From contig PALN01000027.1 of NCBI GenBank assembly GCA_002706405.1, forward strand, positions 1-54,022: DNA of 54,022 bases, read 5' to 3'. Below are positions 35,836 to 45,282 of the stretch, one piece after another. A program made the position numbers and the translations under genes. The stretch comes from Rhodospirillaceae bacterium. Its GTDB lineage: Bacteria > Pseudomonadota > Alphaproteobacteria > Rhodospirillales > Casp-alpha2. A model generated the notes under the pieces. It did no database searches, was not told the DNA's origin, and saw only the letters and a list, made by a program, of their open reading frames with translations. Numbering within the stretch: position 1 is the stretch's first letter; each line of letters opens with the position of its first letter.

Positions 35836-36186
35836 TCAGCTCTTGGGCCGAACGGCGTTCATGCAGTCGACGTAAATCTGCTGGGCCTGGCCGCGTTGAA
35901 CCTCTTCCTCATCCCAGGCCCGTTCGCGGAGCGCGACCAGGGCCTCGCTACGCTGCGGATCGGTGGAGTCGGCCAGCTGGGTGTTGATCTGCGTGATCGT
36001 CTGTTGGCGGGCGGCCTCGATGGCGGCGATAAGCTCGTCCTGGTCGGCCTTGCATTTGACGGCGGTAATTGAGCCGCTTTCCGCCGTCGCCAGCCACAGC
36101 GCCAGCAACAACGCCACCGCAACCAGCGGCACGGGGGCACGTTTGCGGAGCATCAGATCCCAATCGTATTCCTGCCATCTGGACAT
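35836..36186 (-). CDS. Small membrane-anchored protein (hypothetical)
   Basis: 116 aa from the ATG at 36186; the open frame continues upstream but no RBS is visible there. One TM helix (VPLVAVALLLALWLATAES) after a charged N-terminus (MSRWQEYDWDLMLRKRAP), so type II topology. The outer part is helical and charged (QDELIAAIEAARQQTITQINTQLA) with two cysteines (VKCKADQ; YVDCMNAV) that might disulfide-bond. Family not recognised. Confidence 0.65.
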   Translation of the reverse strand: MSRWQEYDWDLMLRKRAPVPLVAVALLLALWLATAESGSITAVKCKADQDELIAAIEAARQQTITQINTQLADSTDPQRSEALVALRERAWDEEEVQRGQAQQIYVDCMNAVRPKS

Positions 36187-36315
36187 GGCGAAAACTCTAT
36201 CGGCCTCTGGACAGCAAAGTAAAGAAAACCACGGAGCCGGTGAGGAGGCGAGGAAAACAACGTGAGAAGGTCGCTTTCTTCTCATCGTCTCCCTGCTTCA
36301 ATGATGATGGATTGC

Positions 36316-37314
36316 TTAGCCGCCGGTCACGCTCATGTGGCGGCCCAAAGCGGGGGCGTCGCCGCGCCGTTCGATGACGAAGTCGTGGCCCTTGGGCTTG
36401 CGGCCGATGGCCTCGTCGATGGCGCTTTCCAGCAGGTCGTCGCCCTCGGAGGCGCGCAGGGGCGCGCGCAGATCGGCGGCATCGTCCTGGCCCAGGCACA
36501 TGTACAGCGTGCCCGTGCAGGTCAGGCGCACGCGGTTGCAACCCTCGCAGAAATTATGGGTCAGCGGTGTGATGAAGCCGAGCTTTTGGCCCGTTTCCTC
36601 GACCTGGGTATAGCGCGCCGGGCCGCCGGTCTTGAACGGGATGTCGGTCAGGGTCCAGGCCTTTTCCAGGCGCTCGCGCACCTTGGACAGGGGCAGGTAC
36701 TGATCCGTGCGGTCCTGATCGATTTCGCCCAAGGGCATGGTTTCGATCAGGGTCATGTCGAAGCCGTTGGTGCCGCAATAATCGATCATGCGGTCCAATT
36801 CGTCTTCGTTGAAATTCTTGAGCGCGACCGTGTTGATCTTCACGTGCAGGCCGGCCTTGCGGGCGGCGTCGATGCCGTCCAGCACCTTGTCCAGCTTGCC
36901 CCAGCGGGTGATCGCCTCGAACCGGTCGGCATCCAGCGTGTCGAGCGAGACGTTGATGCGCCGCACCCCGGCGTCGACCAGTTCGTCCGCGAAGCGCGCC
37001 AGCTGGGAGCCGTTGGAGGTCAGGGTCAGTTCTTCCAGGTCGCCGGTCTTCAGATGGCGGCCGAGGGAGCGGATCAGCGACATGATGTTGCGGCGAACCA
37101 GCGGCTCGCCCCCGGTCAGGCGCAGCTTCTTCACGCCCTTGCGCACGAAGGCGGAGCACAGGCGGTCGAGTTCCTCCAGCGACAGGATTTCCGCCTTGGG
37201 CAGAAAGGTCATGTCTTCCGCCATGCAGTACACGCAGCGGAAATCGCAGCGGTCTGTGACGGAAACGCGGAGGTAGCTTACCGCCCGTCCGAAGGGATCG
37301 ATCATGCCGGTCAT
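36316..37314 (-). CDS. moaA: GTP 3',8-cyclase MoaA
   Basis: 332 aa radical-SAM enzyme, first step of molybdenum cofactor synthesis. The N-terminal SAM cluster is [14 protein letters not shown] (CxxxCxxC), the C-terminal cluster Cys residues are in [22 protein letters not shown], and the protein ends in the essential GG (HMSVTGG). Substrate-binding arginines fall in [12 protein letters not shown]. Moco made here is needed by the FDH subunits in the same region; the gene is downstream (minus strand) of the 703-aa Fe-S protein with a 197-bp gap. Confidence 0.97.
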   Translation of the reverse strand: MTGMIDPFGRAVSYLRVSVTDRCDFRCVYCMAEDMTFLPKAEILSLEELDRLCSAFVRKGVKKLRLTGGEPLVRRNIMSLIRSLGRHLKTGDLEELTLTSNGSQLARFADELVDAGVRRINVSLDTLDADRFEAITRWGKLDKVLDGIDAARKAGLHVKINTVALKNFNEDELDRMIDYCGTNGFDMTLIETMPLGEIDQDRTDQYLPLSKVRERLEKAWTLTDIPFKTGGPARYTQVEETGQKLGFITPLTHNFCEGCNRVRLTCTGTLYMCLGQDDAADLRAPLRASEGDDLLESAIDEAIGRKPKGHDFVIERRGDAPALGRHMSVTGG

Positions 37315-37511
37315 GGGGTCAGCCCAGTTGTATCCTCAAGGTCGTGTCGCGGCCCGATTTTCAAGCCATTGCCGGGGCCGCTTGAAATCCGGCCGCCGAT
37401 ATTCCGTTCAGTCATGTCGCATAAAGATAGTAATGCCAATCGCCCTTGTCGCCCCCAATTTTCGTGCGGAATTCCGCAGGGTGGAAAGCCGGCGGCAGGG
37501 CCGGCCTTGAA

Positions 37512-39623
37512 TCAGCCTTTGTCATCATTGTCCGGCGTCAGGCCCTTGGCCCGCATGTCGGCGGCGGCCGCCGCGCGCATCTCGTCCCGTTCGTTCAGGT
37601 AATCCTGGGTCGTGCGGGTGATGGGTTTGGGCGCGCCGGCCAGGGGATTGGCCACTTCGAACTGCACCAGGACGCGACAGTCGTCGCACATCTTGATGCG
37701 GTCCAGCGCCGCGCCCGGGAACATGGAATGTCCCTTCAGCTTGTTGGTCAGCTGGTCGATGGTGGCGCGGGTGCCGTAAGGCTTGCCGCAGCGGATGCAG
37801 TGGAAGGGATCTTCTTCCTTCTGCACACGGGGCCTCTTGGCCTCGTCCTTGAACGACAGACGCGGCGTCAGCGTGATGACCTTTTCCGGGCAAGTCTTGG
37901 CGCAGAGCCCGCACTGCACGCAGGCGTCCTCGACGAACGACAGTTGCGGCTTGTCCGGATTGTCGCGCAGGGCATTGGCCGGGCAGGCGCCGACGCAGGA
38001 AAGGCATAGCGTGCAGCCGGCCACGTCCACGGTCACCGTGCCGAAGGGCGCGCCCTTGGGCATGGCGATTTCGTCGACCTTGTTGGGCGCACCCGCGTGC
38101 AGGGTATCCAGGGCCAGGCGCATGACCGCCCGCTTGCGGCCCATGGGTAGGAAATCGCCCTGCGGCATGGGGGAAAGCTTCGCCAGGGACCAGAGGGCGT
38201 CCTCGACCGCGGAGGGATCGTCCAGATGAAGGTGGCGGATGCGGCCGGTGCCGTAGCCGAGGCCGTCCAGCACCGTATCGGCGATGGCGATCTCGCCTTC
38301 CTGGGCCAGGGCTTCCTCGCGCCGTTTGGGCGGCAGCAGGATCAGACACTGGGCCGCGCCATAAGCGGCGGCCGACAGGAATAGGTCGAGGCCGACCTGC
38401 GTCACCTCGTTGACGACGAAGGGAATACAGTTGGCGGGCAGGCCGCGTCCCATGCGCGAGATCAGGCCGATGGCTTCCTCACCCTGGTCGGCGTCATGGA
38501 TCAGCAGGACCGGGTCCGTGCCGCCGGCCTTGGCATAGGTGCGCAGCACCGTGCGCGCGCGCTTGAACAACTCGTCGCCGAGCGGCAGGGCATAGGTCGC
38601 CGCCCCCGTCGGGCAGACCGAGGCACAGACGCCGCAGCCGCCGCACAGATAAGGGTCGATCTTGACCCGCTCGTTGTCGGGCGTGATGGCGCCGGCCGGA
38701 CAATTGTCGATGCAGCGCGAACAGCCGGTAATGCGGCTGCGGGAATGGGCGCAGATCTTGTCGTCGTAATCGACATAGCGGGGCTTTTCGAACTCGCCGA
38801 CCATGTCCACCATCTCGAAGATGGCTTCGGCGACCAGGGCCGGATTGCCGGGATCCGGGTTGTAATAGCCGTCGCGCTTGTCCGCATGGGGGAACAGGGC
38901 GGGCCCGCCGCGCAGGTCGAGAATCAAATCGCACTCGGACGTTCCGGCCTGCGGCTGGCCTTCCCATTCCAAAGTGCCGCGCGAGGACGCCTTGGCCGGG
39001 ATGAAGCCGGAAATGGCGACCTGGAACGCGCCCAAATGGCCGCCGGCACCCGTGACCTTGCCCGCGAACACGGGAAATTCCATGACCGGCGGTGGCGGCA
39101 CGTCCTTGGCCCCTTCCAGGACCAGGGTGACGTTCAAGCGCCCGGACAGCTTGCGCGCGGCCGCGACCGCGTCTTCGCCCTTGCCCAACACCAGGGTCAC
39201 GCCGCTGGATTTCATGGAAACGGAATGCGCCCCCGCCAAATCCATGGCGGCTTCGTTCAGAAGGGCCGCCATCTTGGCCGTCAGATTGGTCGACGCCTTC
39301 TTGTCCTTGGCCGCATCGGACCAGCCGGCCTTCTCCCGGATGTTGGTGAAGGCGATGGCCGGCGGCCTGTCCATTTCATCGACGGTTTCCAGAAACAGGG
39401 GGGCTTCCTGGGTGCAGGCGACCAGCAGGGTTTCGCCCGCCTGCCCGGCGATGCCGGCGACGCGCTGGAACTCCTCGACCTGACGGCGGCACAGATGGGT
39501 CGCGACTTTCAACTCGCCGTCGGCGCCGGTTGCGGGGCCGCAGGCCTTGGCCAGGGCCGTGCCGTCGATGGACATGGTGCCCTCGCAGTCGCAGACGAGA
39601 ACGTGCTTCTCATTGAGCTTCAT
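37512..39623 (-). CDS. Large multi-[4Fe-4S] ferredoxin-type protein of the FDH locus
   Basis: 703 aa. An N-terminal domain (VLVCDCEGTMSIDG) resembles HdrA-like or adenylyl-sulfate-reductase-like redox proteins only loosely. It contains at least four 4Fe-4S ferredoxin cluster sites: CSRCIDNCPAGAI, CGGCGVCASVCPTGA, CTLCLSCVGACPANAL, CVQCGLCAKTCPEKVI, plus two extra Cys pairs near the end (CIRCGKPYG; CDDCRVLVQF). No Tat or Sec signal, so cytoplasmic. Proteins like this are typically encoded next to FdhD/DUF3305/DUF3306, suggesting electron transfer in FDH maturation or sulfur delivery. Biochemical role not established. Confidence 0.88.
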   Translation of the reverse strand: MKLNEKHVLVCDCEGTMSIDGTALAKACGPATGADGELKVATHLCRRQVEEFQRVAGIAGQAGETLLVACTQEAPLFLETVDEMDRPPAIAFTNIREKAGWSDAAKDKKASTNLTAKMAALLNEAAMDLAGAHSVSMKSSGVTLVLGKGEDAVAAARKLSGRLNVTLVLEGAKDVPPPPVMEFPVFAGKVTGAGGHLGAFQVAISGFIPAKASSRGTLEWEGQPQAGTSECDLILDLRGGPALFPHADKRDGYYNPDPGNPALVAEAIFEMVDMVGEFEKPRYVDYDDKICAHSRSRITGCSRCIDNCPAGAITPDNERVKIDPYLCGGCGVCASVCPTGAATYALPLGDELFKRARTVLRTYAKAGGTDPVLLIHDADQGEEAIGLISRMGRGLPANCIPFVVNEVTQVGLDLFLSAAAYGAAQCLILLPPKRREEALAQEGEIAIADTVLDGLGYGTGRIRHLHLDDPSAVEDALWSLAKLSPMPQGDFLPMGRKRAVMRLALDTLHAGAPNKVDEIAMPKGAPFGTVTVDVAGCTLCLSCVGACPANALRDNPDKPQLSFVEDACVQCGLCAKTCPEKVITLTPRLSFKDEAKRPRVQKEEDPFHCIRCGKPYGTRATIDQLTNKLKGHSMFPGAALDRIKMCDDCRVLVQFEVANPLAGAPKPITRTTQDYLNERDEMRAAAAADMRAKGLTPDNDDKG

Positions 39624-39839
39624 AAGACCGATGCTTCCCTATCCGGCGTCCTTCAGGGGACGCTCGTGCGCTCGAACATGTATTTTGTTTAGGCTATTTT
39701 ACACGGAATAAAAACGGTGCGTGAGTAGGGGTATTCGCCTCTTCCGTTTGGGCCGTTTACATTCCAAATTCCAGACCCTAACTATGTGGGGACCGCCGGG
39801 TGCAATAAAAAGCCCCGGAAAGGGAGGAAAAGGCAGGCA

Positions 39840-40142
39840 ATGGCAAACAGTATCCCATCCGGCAAGAACGGGCTTTCCGTCGATGATTTCATGCTGGCCG
39901 CCCAGCGCGGCGACCGCGAAACCCTGCAACAGGCGCTGGACGCGGGGATGAAGATCAACACCATCGACGCCCACGGCAATTCGGCCCTGATGTACGCGGC
40001 GGCGGCCGGACAAGCCAAGACCTGCCAATGGCTGATCGACCAGGGCATCGACAAGGCGACCGTCAACAACTGGGGCCTGGGTGCGCGCGACTGGTCGAAA
40101 TGGCCGTCCAATGCCGACGATATCCGCAAGGTGGTGTACTAA
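39840..40142 (+). CDS. Small ankyrin-repeat protein
   Basis: 100 aa. Two ankyrin-like repeats: DFMLAAQRGDRETLQQALDAGMKINTIDAHGNSALMYAAAAGQAKTCQWLIDQGIDKATVNNWG. It ends in a charged segment with W-rich GARDWSKWPS. RBS GGGAGGAAAAGG. Probably mediates protein-protein contact. Divergent from the 703-aa Fe-S protein gene, followed by the cupin gene after 65 bp. Confidence 0.85.
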   Translation: MANSIPSGKNGLSVDDFMLAAQRGDRETLQQALDAGMKINTIDAHGNSALMYAAAAGQAKTCQWLIDQGIDKATVNNWGLGARDWSKWPSNADDIRKVVY

Positions 40143-40207
40143 GCGCCGGCCTGACCCATCGAGGTGCTTGTTCAACTTCAACGGCGCATGCGACGGAGAA
40201 CCGATCC

Positions 40208-40861
40208 ATGAAGCTTCACGCCGATCTTTCCAAACCGGCCATCGTCGATTCCACGGCTCTGGCCTGGGTGCCGTCGCCGGCGCCGGGGGTCGCGCGCCGC
40301 ATGCTGGAGCGTGACGGCGACGAGGTCGCGCGGGCGACCAGCATCGTGCGTTATGCCCCCGGGTCCGAATTTCCCACGCACCGCCACGGCGGGGGCGAGG
40401 AATTCATGGTCCTGGACGGCGTGTTTTCCGATGAGCATGGCGATTTTCCCGCCGGCACCTATGTGCGCAATCCCGTCGGTTCCAGCCATGCGCCCCGGAC
40501 CGCGCCCGGTTGCACCATCTTCGTCAAGCTGCGCCAGATGGACCCGGACGATCAGACCCGGATCGCCATCGACACCAAGGCCGGCGACTGGGTGGCGGGC
40601 GACGTGCCGGGCCTGTTCCGCCTGCCGCTCCATGAATTCGGCACGGAACGTGTGTGGCTGACCCGGATGGGTCCCGGCTGCGCCGCGACGCCCCATGCCC
40701 ATCCGCGCGGCGAGGAGGTCCTGGTGCTCGACGGTAGCCTCGACGACGAAAACGGCCGCCACGGCACGGGCACCTGGCTGCGTCTGCCGGCGGGCAGCTT
40801 TCATGCGCCGCGCACGGCCGACGGCTGTTTGCTCTGGGTCAAGCAGGGCCATCTGGGCTAG
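40208..40861 (+). CDS. Double-cupin protein (ChrR-like cupin)
   Basis: 217 aa with two cupin domains related to the C-terminal domain of anti-sigma ChrR. Metal site 1: PGSEFPTHRHGGGEEFMVLDG (HxH...E); site 2: PGCAATPHAHPRGEEVLVLDGSL. There is no zinc anti-sigma domain at the N-terminus, so it is not a ChrR itself. Likely a small-molecule sensor or metal-dependent enzyme; substrate unknown. Confidence 0.88.
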   Translation: MKLHADLSKPAIVDSTALAWVPSPAPGVARRMLERDGDEVARATSIVRYAPGSEFPTHRHGGGEEFMVLDGVFSDEHGDFPAGTYVRNPVGSSHAPRTAPGCTIFVKLRQMDPDDQTRIAIDTKAGDWVAGDVPGLFRLPLHEFGTERVWLTRMGPGCAATPHAHPRGEEVLVLDGSLDDENGRHGTGTWLRLPAGSFHAPRTADGCLLWVKQGHLG

Positions 40862-40908
40862 CCTGCCCGTCCACGCCAGTTTCACGACGCAAAGGGAGGA
40901 TGCCGCCG

Positions 40909-41199
40909 ATGGCCGCCTATGTGATTGCCCAGATCGATGTCACCGATCCGGAAACCTTCAAGGAATATCAGGCCCAGGTGCCGGCGACGATTGCTGCCTT
41001 CGGCGGCGAATACATCGTGCGCGGCGGTGAACAGGTGGCGTTGGAAGGGACGGCGCCGTCGTCGCGTACGGTCGTTCTGCGCTTTCCCGATATGGCGACG
41101 GCCCAGGCCTGGTACGCGTCACCGGAATACGCCAAGCCGCTGGCGATCCGCATGGCCTCGGCCAAAGGCACGCTGTTCGTGGTCGATGGCGTCGATTGA
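40909..41199 (+). CDS. DUF1330 domain protein
   Basis: 96 aa. AAYVIAQIDVTDPETFKEYQAQVPATIAAFGGEYIVRGG is the family signature, with RTVVLRFPDMATAQAWYASPEYA later. It has a ferredoxin-like/ABM fold and no known enzymatic role. I chose the second ATG (40909) because GGGAGG would lie directly against the first (40900). Third gene of the ankyrin-cupin-DUF1330 run. Confidence 0.88.
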   Translation: MAAYVIAQIDVTDPETFKEYQAQVPATIAAFGGEYIVRGGEQVALEGTAPSSRTVVLRFPDMATAQAWYASPEYAKPLAIRMASAKGTLFVVDGVD

Positions 41200-41209
41200 T
41201 TTCTAATCG

Positions 41210-41857
41210 TTAACCAAAATTCAGTTGACTTGTTTCCGCACCGGTCTCGATCACGTCGAGGCCCCGGGGCGAGAGATGGAACACCACGTCCTGGCGCATG
41301 GAAATGTCCATGGTTTCCTGGGCGTCCAGGCCCAGGTAGCGGCGGATCAGGGTGCGCCCCGTGCCGCCGTGACAGACCACGATAACCGGCTGCGCGGGGG
41401 TGAGGCTCAGGAGCCATTCGTGGGCACGTTCCATGACCTCGGTCAGGGTCTCGCCGCCGCCGGGCGGGCGGTGACCCCAGGGGTCGGCGTCCATGGCGCC
41501 GAGCTCCTGTTCGTCGCCGGCCCGGGCGATCTCGGGGCGGGTCATGCCTTCCCAGCGGCCGTAGCCCTTTTCCATGAGCCGGTCGTCGATGGTGAAGGCC
41601 CCCGCGTCGAGCTTCGCGGCGGCGCAGGCCAGGGCCGTCGTCTGTTCACAGCGCCCGGCGGGGCTGCGGTACAGGGCGAAGGGGGTAAGCGGGGCGAAGC
41701 GCGCGGCGAGCAGCCGGCCATAGGCCGCCGCCTGGGCCTGACCCAACTCCGTGAGGACGGAATTCTGATGGCCCTGGATGCGGCCTTCGCGGTTGAATTC
41801 GGTCTGGCCGTGGCGGATCAGGATGATCTCGGGCCAGGAAGCGGTCGATGGGGGCAT
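41210..41857 (-). CDS. Histidine phosphatase family protein
   Basis: 215 aa from the ATG at 41857. Cytoplasmic: no signal peptide, unlike the homologue at 2063. Catalytic RHG: EIILIRHGQTEFNREGRIQGHQN, second His in VIVVCHGGTGRTLIRRYLG, plus SPAGRCEQTTALA. Resembles CobC/GpmB-type phosphoesterases; substrate unknown. Divergent from the fdhD operon. An open frame extends to 42046 but overlaps the fdhD promoter region. Confidence 0.9.
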   Translation of the reverse strand: MPPSTASWPEIILIRHGQTEFNREGRIQGHQNSVLTELGQAQAAAYGRLLAARFAPLTPFALYRSPAGRCEQTTALACAAAKLDAGAFTIDDRLMEKGYGRWEGMTRPEIARAGDEQELGAMDADPWGHRPPGGGETLTEVMERAHEWLLSLTPAQPVIVVCHGGTGRTLIRRYLGLDAQETMDISMRQDVVFHLSPRGLDVIETGAETSQLNFG

Positions 41858-42095
41858 GGGAGGCTCGTCGGCTGGAAGAGGGGCGATGGAAGAATGCGTC
41901 TTAGCAGGAATTGGCGGCGCTGCCGAGCCGTGCGGCCACTTGATTTCTTGACCCTTGCCGCCGACACTCACGGTCCCCATGTTTTTGGGCGAGCCCGTGA
42001 ACCCGGCGAGGTAAGGACCGGCGGCGCGGCGAGAAGGCCCGTGCACTGCGCCCGCGGCGATGGGACGGGCACGGGACGGGTAGGGAGATCAAGGC

Positions 42096-43031
42096 GTGAG
42101 CCAGAATGACATCGAGTCCGCCAAGCTGGGCGTGAACCCGCTGGGCGCGGCCTATGCGGACGGCGTGGGCGAGCTTGTCATCAAGCCGAACCCGGACGAC
42201 CCGCGCCTGACGGAAAAGGTCCCGGGCATTGATCAGGACGGTTCGCCCGTGATCGCCTCGGTCACCGTGGAGCGGCCCCTGACTCTGTTCCTCAACGGCC
42301 GTGAGATCGTCACCATGATGACGATCTGTGACTATCCGGAATATCTCGCCGTCGGCTATCTGGTGAATCAGAACATGCTGCGCCCCGACGACGTGGTGAC
42401 GGCGGTGGAGTTCGACGACGACCTGGAAGTCGTCGTCGTGCGCACGGAGCGCGAAACGAATTTCGAGGAAAAGCTGAAGAAGAAGACCCTGACCTCCGGT
42501 TGCGCCCAGGGCACGGTGTTCGGCGACGTCATGGAGAAGTTCGAAAGCGTGAAGCTGGCCGAGGGTGCGATTATCAAGACGTCCTGGCTGTTCACCCTGA
42601 TGAAGAAGATCAACACGGCGCCGTCGCTGTACCTGGAAGCGGGCGCCATCCACGGCTGCGTGCTGTGCAAGGACGACCGCCCGCTGCTGTACATGGAAGA
42701 CGTCGGCCGCCATAACGCCGTCGACAAGATTGCGGGCTTCATGTTCCTGCACGGCTGGTCGGGGCGCGACAAGATCTTCTACACCACCGGGCGGCTGACC
42801 TCGGAAATGGTCATCAAGACGGTGCAGATGGAAATTCCCATTCTGGTGTCCCGCTCGGGCTTCACGGCCTGGGGCGTGGACCTTGCCAATCAGGTCGGTC
42901 TGACGCTGATCGGCCGGGCCAAGGGCCGACGTTTCATCGCCCTGGCCGGGCAGGACCGCATCGAATTCGACGCCGAGCATGGCGAGGCCGCGGACGAACC
43001 CCTCGAACTGCGCCGCAAGGGCAGCCGATGA
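42096..43031 (+). CDS. fdhD: Formate dehydrogenase accessory sulfurtransferase FdhD
   Basis: 311 aa. Transfers sulfur from a cysteine desulfurase to the molybdenum site so that FDH is active. LTSGCAQGTVFGD carries the reactive Cys, the later GCVLCKDDRPLLYMEDVGRHNAVDKIAG is the FdhD core. It starts at a GTG at 42096 with GGGAGA upstream. It overlaps mobA by 4 bp, making fdhD-mobA-DUF3305-DUF3306 one tightly coupled unit. This Cys pattern differs from E. coli CxxC in the first motif. Confidence 0.96.
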   Translation: MSQNDIESAKLGVNPLGAAYADGVGELVIKPNPDDPRLTEKVPGIDQDGSPVIASVTVERPLTLFLNGREIVTMMTICDYPEYLAVGYLVNQNMLRPDDVVTAVEFDDDLEVVVVRTERETNFEEKLKKKTLTSGCAQGTVFGDVMEKFESVKLAEGAIIKTSWLFTLMKKINTAPSLYLEAGAIHGCVLCKDDRPLLYMEDVGRHNAVDKIAGFMFLHGWSGRDKIFYTTGRLTSEMVIKTVQMEIPILVSRSGFTAWGVDLANQVGLTLIGRAKGRRFIALAGQDRIEFDAEHGEAADEPLELRRKGSR

Positions 43032-43654
43032 CGGCGCCCGTCGATACGGTCGGCGTGCTTTTGGCCGGCGGCCTGGCGCGGCGCATGGGCGGCGGCGACA
43101 AGCCGCTGCGCACGCTCGGCGGCAAGCCGATCCTGGACCATGTGGTGGCGCGGGCCCGGCCGCAGGTCGCGGACCTGTTGCTCAACGTCAACGGCGATCC
43201 GGCACGCTTCGCGGCCTACGGCCTGCCGACGGCGGTGGATGTGATCGACGGTCATGCCGGGCCGCTGGCCGGCATTCTGACGGGCATGGAATGGGCGCGG
43301 GCCGCCCATCCGCGGGCCAAATGGCTGGCGTCCTTCGCCACCGACGCGCCGTTCTTTCCCGACACCCTGGTCCAGCGCCTGCACCGGGCGGTCGCGGACG
43401 ACGGGGCCGAGATCGCCTGCGCCCAATCCGGCGACCGCACCCATCCGGTGTTTGCCCTGTGGCCCGTGGCGCTGGCTGACGATCTGCGCGCCGCGATGAC
43501 GCAAGAGGACATGCGCAAGATCGATGCCTGGTCGGCGCGTTACCGCGTCGTTCACGTGGATTTCCCGACGGCGCCCTTCGATCCCTTCTTCAACATCAAC
43601 AAGCCGGAAAACCTGGCCGAGGCGGAAACCCTGTTCGCGGAGGCCGTTCAATGA
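43028..43654 (+). CDS. mobA: Molybdenum cofactor guanylyltransferase MobA
   Basis: 208 aa. Couples GMP to molybdopterin for bis-MGD enzymes such as FDH. Nucleotidyltransferase motif LLAGGLARRMGGGDKPLRTLGGKPILDHV, ATDAPFFPDTLV (Mg site), and a C-terminal FFNINKPENLAEAE, which is typical. The ATGA overlap with fdhD is 4 bp. Both FDHs here need bis-MGD, so it serves them directly. Confidence 0.97.
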   Translation: MTAPVDTVGVLLAGGLARRMGGGDKPLRTLGGKPILDHVVARARPQVADLLLNVNGDPARFAAYGLPTAVDVIDGHAGPLAGILTGMEWARAAHPRAKWLASFATDAPFFPDTLVQRLHRAVADDGAEIACAQSGDRTHPVFALWPVALADDLRAAMTQEDMRKIDAWSARYRVVHVDFPTAPFDPFFNINKPENLAEAETLFAEAVQ

Positions 43655-44178
43655 GCCGCCGCCAAACGGTCATGCTCGGCGTCATCATCGAACGCCGGAA
43701 AATCGACAACCCCTGGCAGGATTATTCCTATCACCCGGTCGCCGTGGTCCCCGGCATGCCGGCCTTGGATGTGGGCGAAGGCTGGCGTCTGATCCGCGAG
43801 GGCGAGGGCTGGAGCCATTTTCATGCCGCGACCCTGGAATTGGAACTGTTTGCCGGCGAAACGGGCGGATACAAGGTCAACCTCAGCAACTTTCAACCTC
43901 ACGTCTACGTCGTGCTGACCCCTGGCGAAGAAGCCGAGGACGAAGAGGTCGTGCCGAAACTGGTCACCGCCTGTCCCTACGAAGCGGAAAGCTATACGGA
44001 AGATTCGGAAATGATCGTCGAGGGCGTGCCCATGCCCGAGGAATTGGCGGCCTGGATCGGCGTCTTCGTTGATGCGCATCACGTCGAGGAAGTCTTCGTC
44101 AAACGCAAGCGGAATAAGGCTTATGACCCGCGCAAGGGCGATATGCGCCCGCGGCCCCTGGTGGAGACGGACGAATGA
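43651..44178 (+). CDS. DUF3305 domain protein, FDH accessory
   Basis: 175 aa. The signature WQDYSYHPVAVVPG and FHAATLELELFAGETGGYKVNLS, then YVVLTPGEEAEDEEVVPKLVTACPYEAESYTEDSEMIVEGVPMP, define DUF3305. No cofactor motif. It overlaps mobA and the DUF3306 gene by 4 bp each. DUF3305 and DUF3306 occur with fdhD and FDH genes in many proteobacteria, so a maturation or targeting role is likely; not proven. Cytoplasmic. Confidence 0.88.
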   Translation: MSRRQTVMLGVIIERRKIDNPWQDYSYHPVAVVPGMPALDVGEGWRLIREGEGWSHFHAATLELELFAGETGGYKVNLSNFQPHVYVVLTPGEEAEDEEVVPKLVTACPYEAESYTEDSEMIVEGVPMPEELAAWIGVFVDAHHVEEVFVKRKRNKAYDPRKGDMRPRPLVETDE

Positions 44179-44984
44179 GCACTGGTGAGGAGAACCCCCT
44201 AAGCCGCTGGGCCCGTCTGAAACGCAAGAGCGCCAAGGGGGAAGCGGTCGAAGAAGCCCCCGTTGAGGTCGCCCGTCGCGGTGCCGCCGGACCGGTGGCG
44301 GGAACCGTAACGCCGCCGACTGCGGCCGGGGAAAAGGCCCTGGCAACGACTGCCGATGACGCGCCCGTCGATGCCGACAATGCGCGCGAACTGACGGCGG
44401 AAGAAGCGGCCTATGTGGAAACCTTGCCGGCGCTCGAGGACCTGACCCCGGAAAGCGATTTCTCCGGCTTCATGGACAAACGGGTGCCCGACTTTCTGCG
44501 CCGCCAGGCGCTGCGCAAGCTGTGGCTGAGCGACCCTGCCTTCAGCCTGATCGACGGCATGCACGAGTACGGTGAGGATTACTCCATGATGGCCCAACTG
44601 GCGGCCGGGGCCAGCGCCTATCGCCCGAATGAAGGCGGTTATGCCTGGCGTGATGCGCCGAAGGAGAAAGACGAGGAAGACACGGTCTCCGAGCAAACCG
44701 CAGAAGGGGACGACGCTGCGGCAGAGGCTGGCCAAGACGAGGTGCGCGAGGACGGTGCCGAAGCGGAAGACATGGACGAATCCATTGCCGACAAGGCGAG
44801 CCGGGTCCAGGACCGGGGCGGGTCGAGCGTACGCCTGCCGACCTATACGCCCAATCCCTATTACCAATCCCCCGGACAGCGTCATCCGGCGCCTGAAACC
44901 CTGCCGGGACCGGCCAGGGCATTGGAAACAACCTCAGGTAGTGATGACGACGACCTGGGCGAGGCGGAAGACGACCTCGCCTGA
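44175..44984 (+). CDS. DUF3306 domain protein, FDH accessory
   Basis: 269 aa, very acidic overall. The core is FSGFMDKRVPDFLRRQALRKLWLSDPAFSLIDGMHEYGEDYS, the DUF3306 signature. The N-terminus is NPLSRWARLKRKSAKG, which is basic; the C-terminal half is a disordered E/D-rich tail ending DDDLGEAEDDLA. No cysteines. Fourth of the overlapping genes after DUF3305. Probably a scaffold or chaperone partner; mechanism unknown. Confidence 0.87.
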   Translation: MSTGEENPLSRWARLKRKSAKGEAVEEAPVEVARRGAAGPVAGTVTPPTAAGEKALATTADDAPVDADNARELTAEEAAYVETLPALEDLTPESDFSGFMDKRVPDFLRRQALRKLWLSDPAFSLIDGMHEYGEDYSMMAQLAAGASAYRPNEGGYAWRDAPKEKDEEDTVSEQTAEGDDAAAEAGQDEVREDGAEAEDMDESIADKASRVQDRGGSSVRLPTYTPNPYYQSPGQRHPAPETLPGPARALETTSGSDDDDLGEAEDDLA

Positions 44985-45072
44985 GGTGTCGCCGAGGGGC
45001 CCGGACGGCCGCGATTTCCGGTAATTCAGATGATCTAAGCCCATGAAAAAATTGGGGCTTTTAGAACAACTT

Positions 45073-45087
45073 TTCCGCATGGCGGAA
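45073..45087. promoter_or_regulatory. Palindrome TTCCGC-ATG-GCGGAA upstream of FDH operon
   Basis: Perfect 6-bp inverted repeat with a 3-bp centre, 12 bp before a TTGACT -35-like hexamer (45099-45104), in the 298-bp gap before the TorD-like gene. Candidate regulatory site for formate dehydrogenase expression. I see no FNR box or sigma-54 promoter here. The rest of the gap holds no gene I can support. Confidence 0.4.
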
Positions 45088-45282
45088 TGGACGATCCGTT
45101 GACTTGCGAGGTGAAAAGTCGTTCACTTATGAGCATGGGTGGATAGATTGCCCGCAGTAGGCCGATGTGGGGGGCCGCGGCGCAATAACTGTCCTGCTTA
45201 TGAGGTGTCGGAATCCGCCGGATTTACAGGCGGAAGCGATGGTAGGAGAACAAGGATTATCCAAGTGGAGGCAAGTGCCACC

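Noticed and set aside
43028..43200. Possible separate small gene in the mobA region in another frame
   Set aside because: The frames are shadows; mobA itself has complete motifs and an ATGA coupling to fdhD.
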